Program-made: the position numbers and the translations under genes
In this document: in pieces, positions 1 through 7,766 of the stretch
How the letters are laid out: the number at the start of each line of letters is the position of its first letter
Position numbering within the stretch: position 1 is the first letter of the stretch
Source of the DNA: Vibrio sp. UBA2441
Lineage (GTDB): Bacteria > Pseudomonadota > Gammaproteobacteria > Enterobacterales > Vibrionaceae
Assembly (NCBI GenBank): GCA_002342685.1
Contig: DDQN01000103.1
Coordinates: forward strand, 1 to 43,592
Reading direction: 5' to 3'
Length of the DNA: 43,592 nt
Notes under the pieces: model-generated
Databases searched by the model: none
Seen by the model: only the letters and a program-made list of their open reading frames with translations
What the model was told of the DNA's origin: nothing

Positions 1-108
1 GGCATGCATGATCTGAAAATCCATGTTGGTGTGGTCGGTAAAATTGCCTGCTACTTCTTTGCAGCTCTGATTTCTGCCTTAGCGGTTATCTTTGTATTCA
101 TGATTTAG
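1..108 (+). CDS. C-terminal fragment of an unidentified membrane protein
   Basis: An open frame runs from the first base to a TAG stop at 106-108 and gives the last 35 residues of a protein whose start lies outside the window. The fragment is mostly one hydrophobic stretch (from about IACYFF to VFMI) that looks like a terminal transmembrane helix ending almost at the stop codon. A strong terminator follows 14 bases later, which supports it being a real gene end. I do not recognise the family from so short a piece and give no function. Confidence 0.55.
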   Translation, partial: GMHDLKIHVGVVGKIACYFFAALISALAVIFVFMI

Positions 109-122
109 TAGATACAAAACAT

Positions 123-161
123 AAAAAATGGGGTCAGATTAAAAATCTGACCCCATTTTTT
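123..161. terminator. Bidirectional terminator between the upstream gene and efp (carries the GGGGTCAG element)
   Basis: A perfect 18-bp stem (123-140 with 144-161) closes on a 3-base AAA loop. Its G+C-rich core is GGGGTCAGATT/AATCTGACCCC, with A-runs on the left and T-runs on the right. It therefore reads as a rho-independent terminator on both strands, serving the plus-strand gene ending at 108 and efp ending at 178. The core matches a palindrome found in three other intergenic gaps of this window. Confidence 0.85.
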
Positions 162-177
162 TTAATAGAAGTTTGAA

Positions 178-744
178 TTACTTCACTCGACCAACATATT
201 CAGCAGAACGTGTATCTACTTTAATAACTTCGCCAATCTGAATAAACAGAGGAACACGTACAACTGCGCCCGTTGTCAATGTTGCAGGTTTACCACCTGT
301 ACCCTGAGTATCACCTTTTAGACCAGGATCAGTTTCAGTCACTTCAAGCTCAACAAAGTTTGCTGGTGTTACTGAAATTGGGTTACCATTCCACAAAGTA
401 ATCATGCAAGTATTGTTTTCTACCAGCCACTTCGCGTTATCACCAACCGCTTTTACATCCGCAGCAATTTGTTCGAATGTTTCTGCGTTCATAAAGTGAT
501 AGAATTCGCCATCTGAGTATAGGTAATCTAGGTCGATTTCTAATACGTCGGCAACTTCGCAGGATTCGCCAGACTTAAATGTTTTCTCTAGCACTTTACC
601 AGAAAGTAGTTTACGAATTTTTACGCGGTTGAATGCCTGACCTTTACCCGGCTTTACGAATTCATTTTCAAGAATTACGCACGGCTCGTTATCAAGCATT
701 AATTTAAGGCCGCCTTTGAACTCACTAGTGCTAACTGTAGCCAT
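178..744 (-). CDS. efp: Elongation factor P
   Basis: This encodes EF-P (188 aa), the three-domain tRNA-shaped factor that binds between the P and E sites of the ribosome and relieves stalling at polyproline stretches. The KOW-like N-terminal domain carries the loop VKPGKGQAF with Lys34, the residue that is beta-lysylated in the EpmA/EpmB group. The length is exactly the family norm. The ATG is preceded by AGAGGA at good spacing. The gene stands back to back with epmB, which makes the beta-lysine used on Lys34, so modification enzyme and target are neighbours. EpmA, the ligase, is not in the window. With 35 bp between the two start codons, each promoter must overlap the other gene's 5' end. 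Confidence 0.97.
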   Translation of the reverse strand: MATVSTSEFKGGLKLMLDNEPCVILENEFVKPGKGQAFNRVKIRKLLSGKVLEKTFKSGESCEVADVLEIDLDYLYSDGEFYHFMNAETFEQIAADVKAVGDNAKWLVENNTCMITLWNGNPISVTPANFVELEVTETDPGLKGDTQGTGGKPATLTTGAVVRVPLFIQIGEVIKVDTRSAEYVGRVK

Positions 745-779
745 TTTGTCCTCTTACTATTATTCGAGTTAAATTTTTA

Positions 780-1820
780 ATGTCGCATATCATAACCCGA
801 AAAGCTGTCGCTGTTGAGCGAAACTGGATCAATGAATTAGCGAATGCGATCACCGATCCTGAAAAACTACTTAAACAATTAAAAATTCCTTCATCATCAT
901 GGCCAAAAGACCTTAATGGTGAGGTAAGTTTTGCTGCTAAGAAGTTATTTTCACTACGCGTTCCGCAAAGCTTTATCGAAAAAATGCAAGTAGGAGACAT
1001 TCATGACCCTCTATTGCGGCAAGTTCTTCCCCTCACTGAAGAGCTAGAAATACACTCTGGGTACTCATCTGATCCTTTAGATGAGCAATCTAATGAGCAG
1101 CCTAGCTTACTGCATAAATACAAAAATCGGGCTTTGCTTATATTAAAAGGTGGCTGTGCCATAAATTGTCGATACTGCTTCCGACGCCACTTTCCGTATA
1201 GCGATAACAAAGGCAATAAATCTGTTTGGCAACAAAACCTTTCTTACATTCGAGAACATACAGAACTGAACGAAGTGATTCTTTCGGGCGGTGATCCTCT
1301 CATGGCAAAAGACCATGAATTAGCCTGGTTGATCAACCAATTAAGTGATATTCCACACATAAAAAGGCTGCGAATCCACACTCGCCTGCCCGTTGTCATT
1401 CCTTCAAGAGTGACAAAGGAGTTGTGCGACATATTAGCGTTAACCCGCCTTAAAGTGGTTCTGGTTTCTCATATCAACCATGTGAATGAAGTAGACCAGG
1501 ATTTAGCCAATGCCTTGGCAAGATTAAAACAAGCTAATGTCACGCTCTTAAATCAATCGGTTCTGCTAAAAGGGGTAAACGACAGCGCTGAGGCACAAAT
1601 CCAACTCAGTGAAGCCCTGTTTGATTCTGGTGTTCAACCTTATTACCTGCATGTATTAGATAAGGTTCAGGGAGCCGCTCACTTCTATGTCAGCGATAAA
1701 CAAGCGAAAGGCATAATTGTAGAAATGATGGGACAGGTTTCGGGTTATATGGTGCCAAAACTCACCAGAGAGGTGGGAGGAAAACCAAGTAAAACACCAC
1801 TAGATCTGGGGCTAGAATAA
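780..1820 (+). CDS. epmB: EF-P (R)-beta-lysine forming lysine 2,3-aminomutase EpmB
   Basis: A radical-SAM, PLP-dependent aminomutase of 346 aa that converts (S)-alpha-lysine to (R)-beta-lysine, the group EpmA attaches to Lys34 of EF-P. The radical-SAM cluster motif is visible as Cys126, Cys130 and Cys133 (CAINCRYC), followed by the SGGDPL segment typical of lysine aminomutases. Length matches EpmB (about 340 aa) rather than the longer fermentative lysine 2,3-aminomutases, and the position next to efp settles the subfamily. The Shine-Dalgarno is weak (GAG followed by an AT-rich spacer), suggesting low expression. It ends convergently with the DUF1338 gene; two hairpin repeats fill the gap. Confidence 0.95.
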   Translation: MSHIITRKAVAVERNWINELANAITDPEKLLKQLKIPSSSWPKDLNGEVSFAAKKLFSLRVPQSFIEKMQVGDIHDPLLRQVLPLTEELEIHSGYSSDPLDEQSNEQPSLLHKYKNRALLILKGGCAINCRYCFRRHFPYSDNKGNKSVWQQNLSYIREHTELNEVILSGGDPLMAKDHELAWLINQLSDIPHIKRLRIHTRLPVVIPSRVTKELCDILALTRLKVVLVSHINHVNEVDQDLANALARLKQANVTLLNQSVLLKGVNDSAEAQIQLSEALFDSGVQPYYLHVLDKVQGAAHFYVSDKQAKGIIVEMMGQVSGYMVPKLTREVGGKPSKTPLDLGLE

Positions 1821-1866
1821 ATGAGTTGAGATCAGAATACAGAGATAATACCCCAGAAACACCGTC

Positions 1867-1898
1867 ATTCCGGAAACTTGGTACAAGTTATCCGGAAT
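1867..1898 (+). repeat. REP-like hairpin, family C
   Basis: Outer arms ATTCCGGA/TCCGGAAT, inner stem AACTT/AAGTT, loop GGTAC, and one unpaired A at 1890 on the 3' side. It is preceded by GTC and followed by CTA, like the other repeats of the window. It lies in the convergent gap after epmB and could slow or end transcription. Confidence 0.8.
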
Positions 1899-1927
1899 CT
1901 AATGCCCCAACGATTTAACCACCCCAG

Positions 1928-1961
1928 ATCCTGAATAGCTGCTAAGCGCAGCTTTCAGGAT
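1928..1961 (-). repeat. REP-like hairpin, family D (reverse orientation)
   Basis: Outer arms ATCCTGAA/TTCAGGAT, inner stem AGCTGC/GCAGCT, 5-base loop. The unpaired base is T1936 on the plus strand, i.e. an A on the 3' side when read on the minus strand. GAC follows, the mirror of the GTC seen before forward copies. A partial third copy (TTCAGAATGAC) follows at about 1980-1990. Confidence 0.75.
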
Positions 1962-2004
1962 GACGATAATATGCCGCCCTTTCAGAATGACAGTAATCGC
2001 TTAA

Positions 2005-2796
2005 TTAACCATCAGTACTTTCAAAAATCTTATCCGCAGATGCGGCAACAAAACCCTGATAAAGCTCTCCGTTATTCATTGCATAACGCAGGGCAAACTC
2101 ATAAAAACCACCCGGCACGACATGTTGTCCGTCCGAAAAATCAACCGCCACTCGATCGGCCATCGTAGAAGACTGCTCTAATAAAACTTCGGGAGAACCT
2201 TTCACTTCCCCACCAGATTCATTAATGGCAAAGCCTGACTCTCGGAGATGATCATTAACCCCTTTGACAGTATCAAAACGATCAAGCTGGTTAACACTCA
2301 CCGTAAAGTGATTGGCACCATAACCGTGTGCAGATAACCAAGCCGCATATTCACTCTCTTTAGACAGCGTCATATAGTCCTGATGGCTAATGTCCCAAAG
2401 TCGTCCACCATATAAAAACTCACTTCCATTGAGTTTTAGGGGATCCACTTGTTCAACCAATTTCGCCACTATCTCTTGCAACTCAGCAGAGCAAAGTCCG
2501 ACTTCTAACTGACTAATAAAGACTTTAGGCTGCGTGGGGTCCGGGTGTTCAAAATGTTTTGCCGTGAGCTTTTTACTCTCAAACACGTAATCCCCACACT
2601 CTTTATAACCGAGAGCTAAGAAAGGCTTTGCCAGCGTATTGATCTCCAAAGGAGAAAGGGAAAATGTACGCAGAGCGATATGGTCATTGATCAAAGGCTC
2701 GCCTTCCTCAAGCAACTGATGAACACGGTCGGCTTCCGGGCATAACCTTTGAATATAATCGTTCCATAATGACTGGAATAATACAGTTGGAGACAT
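2005..2796 (-). CDS. DUF1338 family protein, probable metal-dependent 2-oxoacid dioxygenase
   Basis: A 263-aa protein of the DUF1338 family. Characterised larger members (HglS/YdcJ) are non-haem iron 2-oxoadipate dioxygenase/decarboxylases that form 2-hydroxyglutarate. Family-type motifs are visible: DHIALRTF (His39), ANHFTV (His163) and GGFYEFALRY (Glu233), which I take as the likely two-His-one-Glu metal site. It is much shorter than HglS (about 450 aa), so its substrate may differ. It is the last gene of the argD-astA-astD unit, 48 bp after astD, with a good Shine-Dalgarno (AAAGGA). The context suggests a role near glutamate or 2-oxoacid products of arginine or lysine breakdown; that is inference. 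Confidence 0.8.
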   Translation of the reverse strand: MSPTVLFQSLWNDYIQRLCPEADRVHQLLEEGEPLINDHIALRTFSLSPLEINTLAKPFLALGYKECGDYVFESKKLTAKHFEHPDPTQPKVFISQLEVGLCSAELQEIVAKLVEQVDPLKLNGSEFLYGGRLWDISHQDYMTLSKESEYAAWLSAHGYGANHFTVSVNQLDRFDTVKGVNDHLRESGFAINESGGEVKGSPEVLLEQSSTMADRVAVDFSDGQHVVPGGFYEFALRYAMNNGELYQGFVAASADKIFESTDG

Positions 2797-2844
2797 AGTA
2801 AATCCTTTACTTAGGTTGAGATGGATTGAAGCATTAGCTTCCGG

Positions 2845-4302
2845 TTAAAGCACAACTCCAGGGCTTAATGAAGCGGGTAAAAGTGTTTCTTCCCCTTCCA
2901 TTGAAGCCATCGGATATGCACAGTAATCAGCAGCGTAATACGCACTTGGTCTTAAGTTTCCTGAAGCACCCGGCCCACCAAATGGTGCATCACCGCTCGC
3001 TCCGGTTAGCTGTCGGTTTCGGTTAACAATCCCTGCACGGATATGGTCAACAAAATAATCCCATTCATCATCATCAGTAGATACTAAGCCAGCAGAAAGT
3101 CCAAAACGTGTGTCGTTGGCCATTTCTACTGCATTTTCCAATCCTTGATAGCGAACCACTTGCAACAATGGGCCAAAGTATTCTTCATCAGGCAACTGAG
3201 CTATCGGGGTCACGTCGATAATACCCGGAGTAACAAAGGCTGCTTTAGTATTCGAAGCTTCGACCAGGCTTTCTCCCCCCAGTGATTGCAGGTTCTTTTG
3301 TGCATTTAAAATAAACTGAGCGGCAGCTTCGGAAATTTGAGGCCCCATAAAAGGCTGAGGTTCAGCAAACGGCTGATCGACCACAATATTTTTTGTCGAT
3401 TGCACCAGCTTAAGCAATAATTCATCGCCTCTATCTCCAACAGGAACATATAGACGTCGAGCGCACGTGCAACGCTGGCCAGCGCTGATAAAGGCAGACT
3501 GTATAATGGTATACACCGTCGCATCCAGATCACCGAAGTTCTCCGAAATAACCATAGGATTATTGCCGCCCATTTCTAACGCCAACATTTTGTCAGGCTG
3601 CCCTGCAAACTGTTTGTGCAAAATATGTCCTGTATTTGCACTGCCAGTAAAGAGTAACCCATCAATACCTTTTGATTCAGCCAGCGCAATACCCGTCTCT
3701 TTCGCACCCTGAACCAGATTGATGACCCCTTTAGGTAAATCCACGTTTTGCCAGAGTTTCATTAACAGTTCAGCGGTTGCTGGTGTCTGCTCTGACGGCT
3801 TGAGCACCACTGTATTTCCCGCTAATAGTGCAGGAACCATATGCCCGTTAGGCAAATGTGCAGGGAAATTATACGGACCAAATACAGCCATCACACCTAG
3901 TGGTCGATGACGAAGAACTATTTGATTACCCGCTGCTTCGCGCTGAGTTTGACCTGTCCTTTCGTGATAAGCCCGAATCGAAATCGCTATTTTTCCGGCA
4001 ACGGCGCCAGCTTCTGTGCGAGTTTCCCAAATAGGCTTACCTGTTTCTTTTGCGATGACCAGTGCAATTTCTTCGCTATTCGCTTTTACCTGTTCCGCGA
4101 AGGCCAACACATATTGTTCACGTTCTTCGTAACTCAGTTTCTTCCACTCAAGAAATGCGCCTCTGGCCGCTTTAACCGCCCGATCGACCTGAGCAGGTGT
4201 TGCACTATCACCCTGCCAAATTACTTCACCGCTGTATGGGGAAGTCGAATTCATCGCTTCTCCCTGACCGGCAACCCATTGACCTGAAATCCACTGAGTC
4301 AT
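2845..4302 (-). CDS. astD: N-succinylglutamate 5-semialdehyde dehydrogenase
   Basis: An NAD-dependent aldehyde dehydrogenase (485 aa) that oxidises N-succinylglutamate semialdehyde to N-succinylglutamate, step four of the arginine succinyltransferase pathway. The general-base Glu243 (LALEMGGNNP) and the catalytic Cys278 (GQRCTC) are both present, as is the cofactor-binding stretch FTGSANTG. The length equals the family norm. AAGGA stands upstream of the ATG. It starts 13 bp after astA ends, so the two are certainly co-transcribed. astB and astE, needed for steps two and five, are not in this window. Confidence 0.95.
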   Translation of the reverse strand: MTQWISGQWVAGQGEAMNSTSPYSGEVIWQGDSATPAQVDRAVKAARGAFLEWKKLSYEEREQYVLAFAEQVKANSEEIALVIAKETGKPIWETRTEAGAVAGKIAISIRAYHERTGQTQREAAGNQIVLRHRPLGVMAVFGPYNFPAHLPNGHMVPALLAGNTVVLKPSEQTPATAELLMKLWQNVDLPKGVINLVQGAKETGIALAESKGIDGLLFTGSANTGHILHKQFAGQPDKMLALEMGGNNPMVISENFGDLDATVYTIIQSAFISAGQRCTCARRLYVPVGDRGDELLLKLVQSTKNIVVDQPFAEPQPFMGPQISEAAAQFILNAQKNLQSLGGESLVEASNTKAAFVTPGIIDVTPIAQLPDEEYFGPLLQVVRYQGLENAVEMANDTRFGLSAGLVSTDDDEWDYFVDHIRAGIVNRNRQLTGASGDAPFGGPGASGNLRPSAYYAADYCAYPMASMEGEETLLPASLSPGVVL

Positions 4303-4315
4303 TTTCTATCCTTAC

Positions 4316-5350
4316 TTATTTGATTTTGTTTTCCTGAGGAAGCATTCGAATATAGTCGCCATTAGACACTTCTAATACTTTTGCTACATCTTCGGCAATG
4401 ATGACCGTATCACCAGCTTGATCGTATGCCCCTTTAGCGGCAACACCTCTAAAGTTCTCAAATGAGGTATTGATCATGAGAAAGTCTTGAGAACTTGAAT
4501 GTTCAGACACTTTCACTTTAGCTCTAAACGAGTGGCGTACCGACTCGATATTGCGCATATCACATTCAACTGTCGGGCCTGCATCAAAAATATCGACATA
4601 ATCACGGCAAACAAAACCTTCATCTTCCAATAGCTTAAGTGCCGGAGCGGTATTTGCGTGCACTTTACCAATCACCTCTTGCGCTTCTTTACTCAACAGG
4701 TTGACATAGATAGGCAGTCTTGGCATAAGGTCGGCAACAAAGCCCTTTTTTCCAATACCGACAAGGTAATCTGCCAGCGTAAAGTCAATGGAGAAGAAGT
4801 GCTCTTGTAACCATTCCCAAAATGGAGAATTGCCGTGCTCGTCAGAAACACCTCGCATTTCTGCGAATACTACTTTTGAAAAACGTTCTGGGTGCTCTGC
4901 CATCATAAGAAAACGACATTTCGACATTAAGCGGCCATTTAGTCCACCACGAAAGCTCGGTCTTAAAAACAGCGTACAAACCTCTGAACACCCCGTATAG
5001 TTGTTGCCAAATGTCAGTAGTTTCACGACATTATTAACACCTAACTTAGGTGACGAGTGCACAATTTTACTGATGTGATAGGTATAAAACGGTGCATCCC
5101 AGCCAATAGAGGCTTCGATACCTGTCGTACCGCCAATCTCTCCGCTATCTGAATCAACACCCACCATCAGGTAGCCTTCATCACTAGGCTCTGTGATATT
5201 TTGTTTTTCAAAGCTATCAACAGAGTTGTTGATTCGGTTAGTTAATAACTCTTCATTTACGGGAAGTGATGTAAATCCATGTCCAGATTCTTCTGCACAC
5301 ACTCTTAGTGCTTCATAATCTGTTTTTTTAATAGGTCTAACAACCAGCAT
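4316..5350 (-). CDS. astA: Arginine N-succinyltransferase
   Basis: Transfers succinyl from succinyl-CoA to arginine, the first step of the ammonia-producing AST pathway. The product is 344 aa from the chosen start and begins MLVVRPIKKTDYEALR, which matches the family's N-terminus. The frame is open for 23 more codons upstream, but the ATG at 5350 has AAGGAG seven bases before it and matches the family, so the longer version is rejected. It lies between argD and astD on the same strand. The 96-bp gap to argD contains no obvious terminator. Confidence 0.95.
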   Translation of the reverse strand: MLVVRPIKKTDYEALRVCAEESGHGFTSLPVNEELLTNRINNSVDSFEKQNITEPSDEGYLMVGVDSDSGEIGGTTGIEASIGWDAPFYTYHISKIVHSSPKLGVNNVVKLLTFGNNYTGCSEVCTLFLRPSFRGGLNGRLMSKCRFLMMAEHPERFSKVVFAEMRGVSDEHGNSPFWEWLQEHFFSIDFTLADYLVGIGKKGFVADLMPRLPIYVNLLSKEAQEVIGKVHANTAPALKLLEDEGFVCRDYVDIFDAGPTVECDMRNIESVRHSFRAKVKVSEHSSSQDFLMINTSFENFRGVAAKGAYDQAGDTVIIAEDVAKVLEVSNGDYIRMLPQENKIK

Positions 5351-5446
5351 GTTAAACTCCTTTTGCTGTCGTAGAATACGAAGGGAGGGGCCTGACTGAA
5401 GATAGGAGCTCAACATCATTGTTAAGCCCCAAAGTTCAGTAGGTCT

Positions 5447-6652
5447 TTATAGCAGCCCTGCAATTGCTTTATCGAGTCTTGATAAGCCTTCTTCTAAATC
5501 TTGTTTAGAAATAACCAATGATGGCGTGAAGCGAACAATACTTGCCCCGGCAACAAGCACCATCAATCCCTCTTTACCTGCAGCAACCAGTACATCACGT
5601 GCACGGCCTTGCCACTCTTCATTTAGCACTGCACCTATCAGAAGTCCCTTTCCGCGGATCTCACTAAAGATGCCATACTTATCGTTAATTTTAATCAAAC
5701 CTTCACGGATTAACGCCTCACGCTCTTTAACACCATCCAGAGTCTCAGGTTTACTAACGATATCAACAACCGCTTCAGCAACTGCACAAGCGAGAGGATT
5801 ACCGCCATAAGTAGAGCCGTGAGTGCCCACTTTCATGTGAGGGGCATACTCATCGGTGGTTAGCATAGCACCAATTGGAATGCCGCCGCCCAATGATTTC
5901 GCCGTACTTAGAATATCAGGCGTTACACCTAAGCCTTCATACGCATAGAAAGTACCAGTACGGCCATTACCTGTCTGAACTTCATCAAAGATAAGCAGCG
6001 CATTATGTTTATCGCACAGTTCACGAACGGCCTGAGCAAACTCCTGTGTAGGAGAAACGATACCGCCCTCACCTTGCAATGGCTCCATCATTACCGCACA
6101 GGTCTTATCCGAGATGTGCGCTTTAAACGCTTCAATGTCATTGTAATCAAGATGAGTAACATCACCTGGCTTAGGACCAAATCCATCTGAGTAAGCGGCT
6201 TGTCCGCCGACAGTCACGGTAAAAAATGTCCGACCATGGAAGCCTTGTTTGAAGGCAATAATCTCTGATTTTTCATTGCCAAAACGATCCGCTGCGACCC
6301 GGCGTGCTAGTTTTAGTGCCGCTTCATTTGCTTCAGCGCCGGAGTTGGCGAAAAAGATTTTATCGGCAAATGAAATTTCCGTCAGTTTTCGAGCTAATCG
6401 CAATGCCGGTTCATTGGTCATTACATTACTTAAATGCCAAATCTTATTTGCTTGCTCAGTAATCGCATTAACCATTGCCGGATGACAATGACCAAGACAA
6501 CTTACCGCAATTCCACCAGCGAAATCGATATACTCTTTACCTTCCTGATCCCATACCCGTGAGCCTTCACCTTTTACCGGAATAATTTCCATTGGGTTGT
6601 AACAAGGCACCATGACATCATCAAACCAACTACGGTCGACTTTCTTTTCCAT
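5447..6652 (-). CDS. argD: Acetylornithine / succinylornithine aminotransferase
   Basis: A class III PLP aminotransferase (401 aa). Family motifs include NSGAEANEAALK, the aspartate of LLIFDEVQTG, and the Schiff-base lysine Lys252 (STAKSLGGG). ArgD and AstC cannot be separated by sequence motifs alone. Heading an astA-astD cluster, it probably serves succinylornithine transamination in arginine catabolism, and may also cover acetylornithine and succinyl-diaminopimelate in biosynthesis. Start chosen at 6652 (MEKKVDRSWF), which has GGAGAG eight bases upstream; the longer frame to 6679 adds nine residues that contain this Shine-Dalgarno. A 405-bp upstream gap probably holds its control region. 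Confidence 0.93.
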   Translation of the reverse strand: MEKKVDRSWFDDVMVPCYNPMEIIPVKGEGSRVWDQEGKEYIDFAGGIAVSCLGHCHPAMVNAITEQANKIWHLSNVMTNEPALRLARKLTEISFADKIFFANSGAEANEAALKLARRVAADRFGNEKSEIIAFKQGFHGRTFFTVTVGGQAAYSDGFGPKPGDVTHLDYNDIEAFKAHISDKTCAVMMEPLQGEGGIVSPTQEFAQAVRELCDKHNALLIFDEVQTGNGRTGTFYAYEGLGVTPDILSTAKSLGGGIPIGAMLTTDEYAPHMKVGTHGSTYGGNPLACAVAEAVVDIVSKPETLDGVKEREALIREGLIKINDKYGIFSEIRGKGLLIGAVLNEEWQGRARDVLVAAGKEGLMVLVAGASIVRFTPSLVISKQDLEEGLSRLDKAIAGLL

Positions 6653-7057
6653 TACTATGACTCTCCATATCGCAACCAAAGTTTAGTAGAACATTAAAAT
6701 TCTATAAACTTAGTGTTCTGTTGGTATTTTATTCTACCCAAGCATTGTATTAACAATTTATTAACCATTTCAATAGGCAGATGTTGATTATTTGCTATCT
6801 ATCCACAGCAACAATACCTTATTATTGACGATCTATTCACGGATTTGTCACTGTTATTCGTACCTATCTAAAAACTTTTACTGAGATAAAGCCGATATTC
6901 AGCAATTTAGTAGGATTTATTAACATGTAAATGAATTGATTACGCATAATTTTTCATAAGATAAATTAGTGTAAAAAATGTGACGAGAGTGATATTAACG
7001 GGTGACAGGCGATAGGCCACAAGAGATAGGTGATGGGTTACCGGTTACCGAAATCAT
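6653..7057 (-). promoter_or_regulatory. Upstream region of the argD-ast operon with a weak ARG-box-like site
   Basis: This 405-bp gap without a gene lies upstream of argD and downstream of pabA. It is AT-rich. The stretch at 6941-6958 fits the ArgR consensus TNTGAATWWWWATTCANW at 15 of 18 positions, and a left half-site TGAAT lies just before it (6932-6936). A TGTGA half-site of the CRP kind is at about 6979-6983. These are weak matches in AT-rich DNA, about 290 bp or more from argD, so control by ArgR is only a suggestion. No ORF or RNA gene was seen. Confidence 0.3.
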
Positions 7058-7636
7058 CTATCGGTTTAAAAAGTTCTGCAACAACTCATGCCCTTGTTCG
7101 GTTTTAATCGACTCAGGGTGAAACTGAACCGCATCAATCGGCAAAGTTTTATGCTGATACCCCATGATTTCATCCATAGTGCCATCCTCTCTTTCAGTCC
7201 ATGCGGTCAGTTCAAAGCAATCAGGTAAGGTTTCTGCTTTGACCACCAATGAATGATATCGCGTTACCGTCAATGGGTTGTTCAAGCCCTTAAAGACGCT
7301 TTTACTGGTATGTCTGACAGGCGATGTTTTTCCATGCATCACTTTCTTGGCCCGTACGACTTGCCCGCCAAACACCTGCGCGATAGCCTGATGACCAAGG
7401 CATACCCCAAATAACGGCAGTTTTCCGGCAAAGTGTTCAATAGCAGCTAGCGATATGCCCGCTTCATTGGGTGTGCAAGGCCCCGGAGAAATCACTAAAT
7501 GACTTGGATTAAGCGCCTCTATGCCTTGAATATCTATCTCATCGTTACGCACAACCTTCACCTCTGCACCCAATTCACAAAAGTATTGGTACAGGTTGTA
7601 GGTAAATGAATCGTAATTATCGATGATCAACAGCAT
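7058..7636 (-). CDS. pabA: Glutamine amidotransferase subunit of aminodeoxychorismate/anthranilate synthase
   Basis: A class I (triad) glutamine amidotransferase of 192 aa that supplies ammonia to the chorismate-using partner subunit for 4-aminobenzoate (folate) or anthranilate (tryptophan). The nucleophile Cys79 (GVCLGHQ) and the His-Glu pair of FHPESI near residue 168 are present, as is the oxyanion motif SPGPCTPNEAG. A single-domain protein of this length that stands alone, away from trp genes, is usually PabA; TrpG is the alternative. The partner (PabB) is not in the window. It ends 405 bp before argD on the same strand. Confidence 0.9.
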   Translation of the reverse strand: MLLIIDNYDSFTYNLYQYFCELGAEVKVVRNDEIDIQGIEALNPSHLVISPGPCTPNEAGISLAAIEHFAGKLPLFGVCLGHQAIAQVFGGQVVRAKKVMHGKTSPVRHTSKSVFKGLNNPLTVTRYHSLVVKAETLPDCFELTAWTEREDGTMDEIMGYQHKTLPIDAVQFHPESIKTEQGHELLQNFLNR

Positions 7637-7703
7637 ATAGAAAGACCAATACCAGTTAGAAGCAAGCTCAGAGAGCGGTATTGTGCAATAGTCGAAAAGA
7701 AAG

Positions 7704-7741
7704 GCAAGAAAAAAGTAAGGCCAGCATATTGCTGGCCTTAC
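7704..7741 (-). terminator. Rho-independent terminator of the first nuclease gene
   Basis: A perfect 12-bp stem (7715-7726 with 7730-7741, GTAAGGCCAGCA/TGCTGGCCTTAC) with a TAT loop lies 26 bp past the stop of the minus-strand nuclease. On that strand it is followed by CTTTTTTCTT. It also insulates pabA from the nuclease gene. Confidence 0.9.
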
Positions 7742-7766
7742 CGAGTCGTTACAATTTAACTAACTA

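Noticed and set aside
5351..5419. Longer astA starting at 5419
   Set aside because: The extra 23 residues do not look like the family N-terminus, and AAGGAG sits seven bases before the ATG at 5350.
6990..7057. Repetitive GATAGG/GGTTACC stretch downstream of pabA
   Set aside because: The repeats are short and irregular, do not fold into a clear hairpin and have no copy elsewhere in the window.
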